NCBI GenBank assembly: GCA_914767715.1 | Contig: OU612065.1 | Span: forward strand, 28,646,001 to 28,706,000 | Source: Membranipora membranacea | Taxonomy: Eukaryota > Bryozoa > Gymnolaemata > Cheilostomatida > Membraniporidae | Reading direction: 5' to 3' | DNA: 60,000 nt | In this document: in pieces, positions 58,701-60,000 of the stretch | How positions within the stretch are numbered: the first letter of the stretch is position 1 | Layout of the letters: every line of letters starts with the position of its first letter | The notes under the pieces: model-generated | Told to the model about the DNA's origin: nothing | The model's database searches: none | What the model saw: the letters and a program-made list of their open reading frames with translations, nothing else | Made by a program: the position numbers and the translations under genes

Positions 58701-60000
58701 CGTTAAAAATGTTGCTGACGCCAATCTAAGAGGGGCAGCCCCGAACGGTTTTCCGTTCCAAAGTCAGCATGAAATTCCACACGGTATAGAGTAGGTTAGA
58801 AGGCAATCTATTTTTTAATCTGGCCGTAAAAAGGTCCCCCCTTTGTTACTTTTTATAATTTTAAAGTCGCTCTCATCTCCGTTCTATTTATCGTAGGATC
58901 TTCATATTCTGGAATTTGAATGAGGCCAATGAGGCCATCAACTGGTCAGAGTTTGAAAGAAATCCGATGGCTTTTTTATTTTTTCGCCTGCCGTTTGGCA
59001 TGTTTTTTTATGTCAAAATTGGCCCTCGTTAAAAATGTTGCTGACGCCAATCTAAGAGGGGCAGCCCCGGACGGTTTTAAGTTCCAAAGTCAGCATGAAA
59101 TTCCACACGGTATAGAGTAGGTTAGAAGGCAATCTATTTTTTTAATCTGGCCGTAAAAAACACCAAGGGTCCCCCCTTTGTTACTTTTTATAATTTTAAA
59201 GTCGCTCTCATCTCTGTTCTAGTTATCGTAGGATCTTCATATTCTGGAATTCGAATGAGGCCAATGAGGCCATCAACTGGTCAGAGTTTAAAAGAAATCC
59301 GATGGCTTTTTAATTTTTTCGCCTGCCGTTTGGCATGTTTTTTTATGTCAAAATTGGCCCTCGTTAAAAATGTTGCTGACGCCAATCTAAGAGGGGCAGC
59401 CCCAACGGTTTTCCGTTCCAAAGTCAGCATGAAATTCCAAACGTTATAGAGTAGGTTAGAAGGCAATCTATTTTTTAATCTGGCCGTAAAAAACACCAAG
59501 GGTCCCCCCTTTGTTACTTTTTATAAATTTAAAGTCGCTCTCATCTCTGTTCTATTTATCGTAGGATCTTCATATCCTGGAATTTGAATGAGGCCAATGA
59601 GGCCATCAACTGGTCAGAGTTTAAAAGAAATCCGATGGCTTTTTAATTTTTTCGCCTGCCGTTTGGCATGTTTTTTTATGTCAAAATTGGCCCTCGTTAA
59701 AAATGTTGCTGACGCCAATCTAAGAGGGGCAGCCCCGAACGGTTTTCCGTTCCAAAGTCAGCATGAAATTCCACACGGTATAGAGTAGGTTAGAAGGCAA
59801 TCTATTTTTTAATCTGGCCGTAAAAAACACCAAGGGTCCCCCCTTTGTTACTTTTTAAAATTTTAAAGTCGCTCTCATCTCTGTTCTATTTATTGTAGGA
59901 TCTTCATATTCTGGAATTTGAATGAGGCCAATGAGGCCATCAACTGGTCAGAGTTTAAAAGAAATCCGATGGCTTTTTAATTTTTTCGCCTGCCGTTTGG
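55723..60000. repeat. Return of A-type haplotypes; periods of 4 and 5 monomers
   Basis: The first 175 bp repeat the marker trio of 51716-51890. Copies starting at 55783-57119 then match 43092-44428 (38-monomer offset). Those at 57454-58121 match 48774-49442 in AAACGTTATAG, TATAAATTTAAAG, CATATCCTGG, TTTTTAAAATTTT and ATTGTAGG. The block at 57258-58260 is repeated at 58920-59922, a 1662-bp offset that is 5 monomers minus 8 bp. The window ends inside a monomer at 60000. Confidence 0.85.
58828..58836. other. 8-bp deletion junction, shortest spacing in the array (326 bp)
   Basis: Consensus GTAAAAAACACCAAGGGTCC reads GTAAAAAGGTCC here, so ACACCAAG or an equivalent 8 bp is missing. It removes most of the 5' arm of the G/C-run dyad. 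It is the largest indel I found, and it lies about 45 bp before CTCCGTTC, a subfamily B marker, in an otherwise A-type copy. Confidence 0.85.

Larger units (their letters stand above)
1..60000. repeat. Satellite DNA array, 334-bp monomer, about 179.6 copies
   Basis: The same block of about 334 bp recurs head to tail over the full window, always in the same orientation. Copy 1 starts at 1, copy 2 at 335 and the partial copy 180 at 59783, a mean spacing of 334.0 bp. Most copies carry only a handful of substitutions against the consensus, and many carry none. Length changes are mostly single-base slips in homopolymers, chiefly the C6 run, T6/T7 runs and the A6 run. No unique sequence, transposon or inversion interrupts the array. 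Uniform orientation, high identity and local higher-order repeats are what unequal exchange and gene conversion produce in centromeric or pericentromeric satellites. Chromosomal location and species cannot be read from the sequence. The family is not one I recognise. Confidence 0.98.

Noticed and set aside
140-59788. About 165 intact copies of a 66-residue open frame as a tandem gene family
   Set aside because: Replacement changes dominate at the neutral ratio, variation is similar outside the frame, the start context is poor, and nonsense and frameshifted copies were amplified along with intact ones.
1-60000. CRISPR array
   Set aside because: The repeats abut directly with no variable spacers, and the 334-bp unit is far longer than a CRISPR repeat. 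There are no cas genes.
1-60000. Telomeric or subtelomeric repeat array
   Set aside because: No TTAGGG, TTAGG, TTTAGGG or similar short tandem units are present.
1-60000. Pure assembly artefact
   Set aside because: Private variants distinguish most duplicated blocks, and HOR types follow consistent orders, which random misassembly would not give. Individual near-identical blocks (such as the 11-mer) and homopolymer indels could still be locally wrong.

Overview
The whole window is one uninterrupted satellite DNA array. A monomer of about 334 bp is repeated head to tail in a single orientation, giving 179 complete copies and a partial 180th that starts at 59783. Neither end of the array is inside the window. 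I found no unique sequence, convincing protein gene, RNA gene, transposable element or CRISPR array. Most copies are 333-335 bp. The exceptions are one copy with a 3-bp insertion near 17690 and one with an 8-bp deletion near 58832. Most copies differ from the consensus at only about 0-2% of positions.

This is typical of eukaryotic centromeric or pericentromeric (or other heterochromatic) satellite in a long-read assembly. I do not recognise the monomer and cannot name the species. It is about 40% GC (hand count). Its CpG count (12 per monomer) is close to random expectation, which weakly favours a host without strong germline CpG methylation, or a young array. There is no match to the CENP-B box core. 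The length equals 2 x 167 bp, the size expected for two nucleosomes with linker.

Layout by diagnostic variants: 1-5008 near-consensus with a 4-mer echo; 5329-8690 two 5-mer units; 8686-10021 four copies with mostly private variants; 10022-14365 two 6-mer units plus one monomer; 14366-31065 overlapping long duplications (17-, 16- and 14-monomer offsets) containing two patches of a trimeric higher-order repeat (HOR); 31066-35407 a two-monomer echo at 7-monomer spacing; 35408-42423 an 11-mer unit present about twice; 42424-49775 an HOR whose period changes 7-5-4 monomers; 49776-52109 near-consensus copies with clustered 1-bp deletions; 52110 to about 55722 an island of a distinct subfamily B; from about 55723 to the end, return of the 43-49 kb haplotypes with periods 4 and 5.

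Each monomer carries a 66-codon open frame, intact in about 165 of 179 copies. Replacement and silent changes occur in about neutral proportion and the start context is poor, so I treat it as a by-product of homogenisation. The most interesting internal structure is a 57-bp nested inverted repeat: a 7-bp outer dyad enclosing two abutting perfect hairpins. The two recombination junctions I could map most tightly fall in or beside this element.
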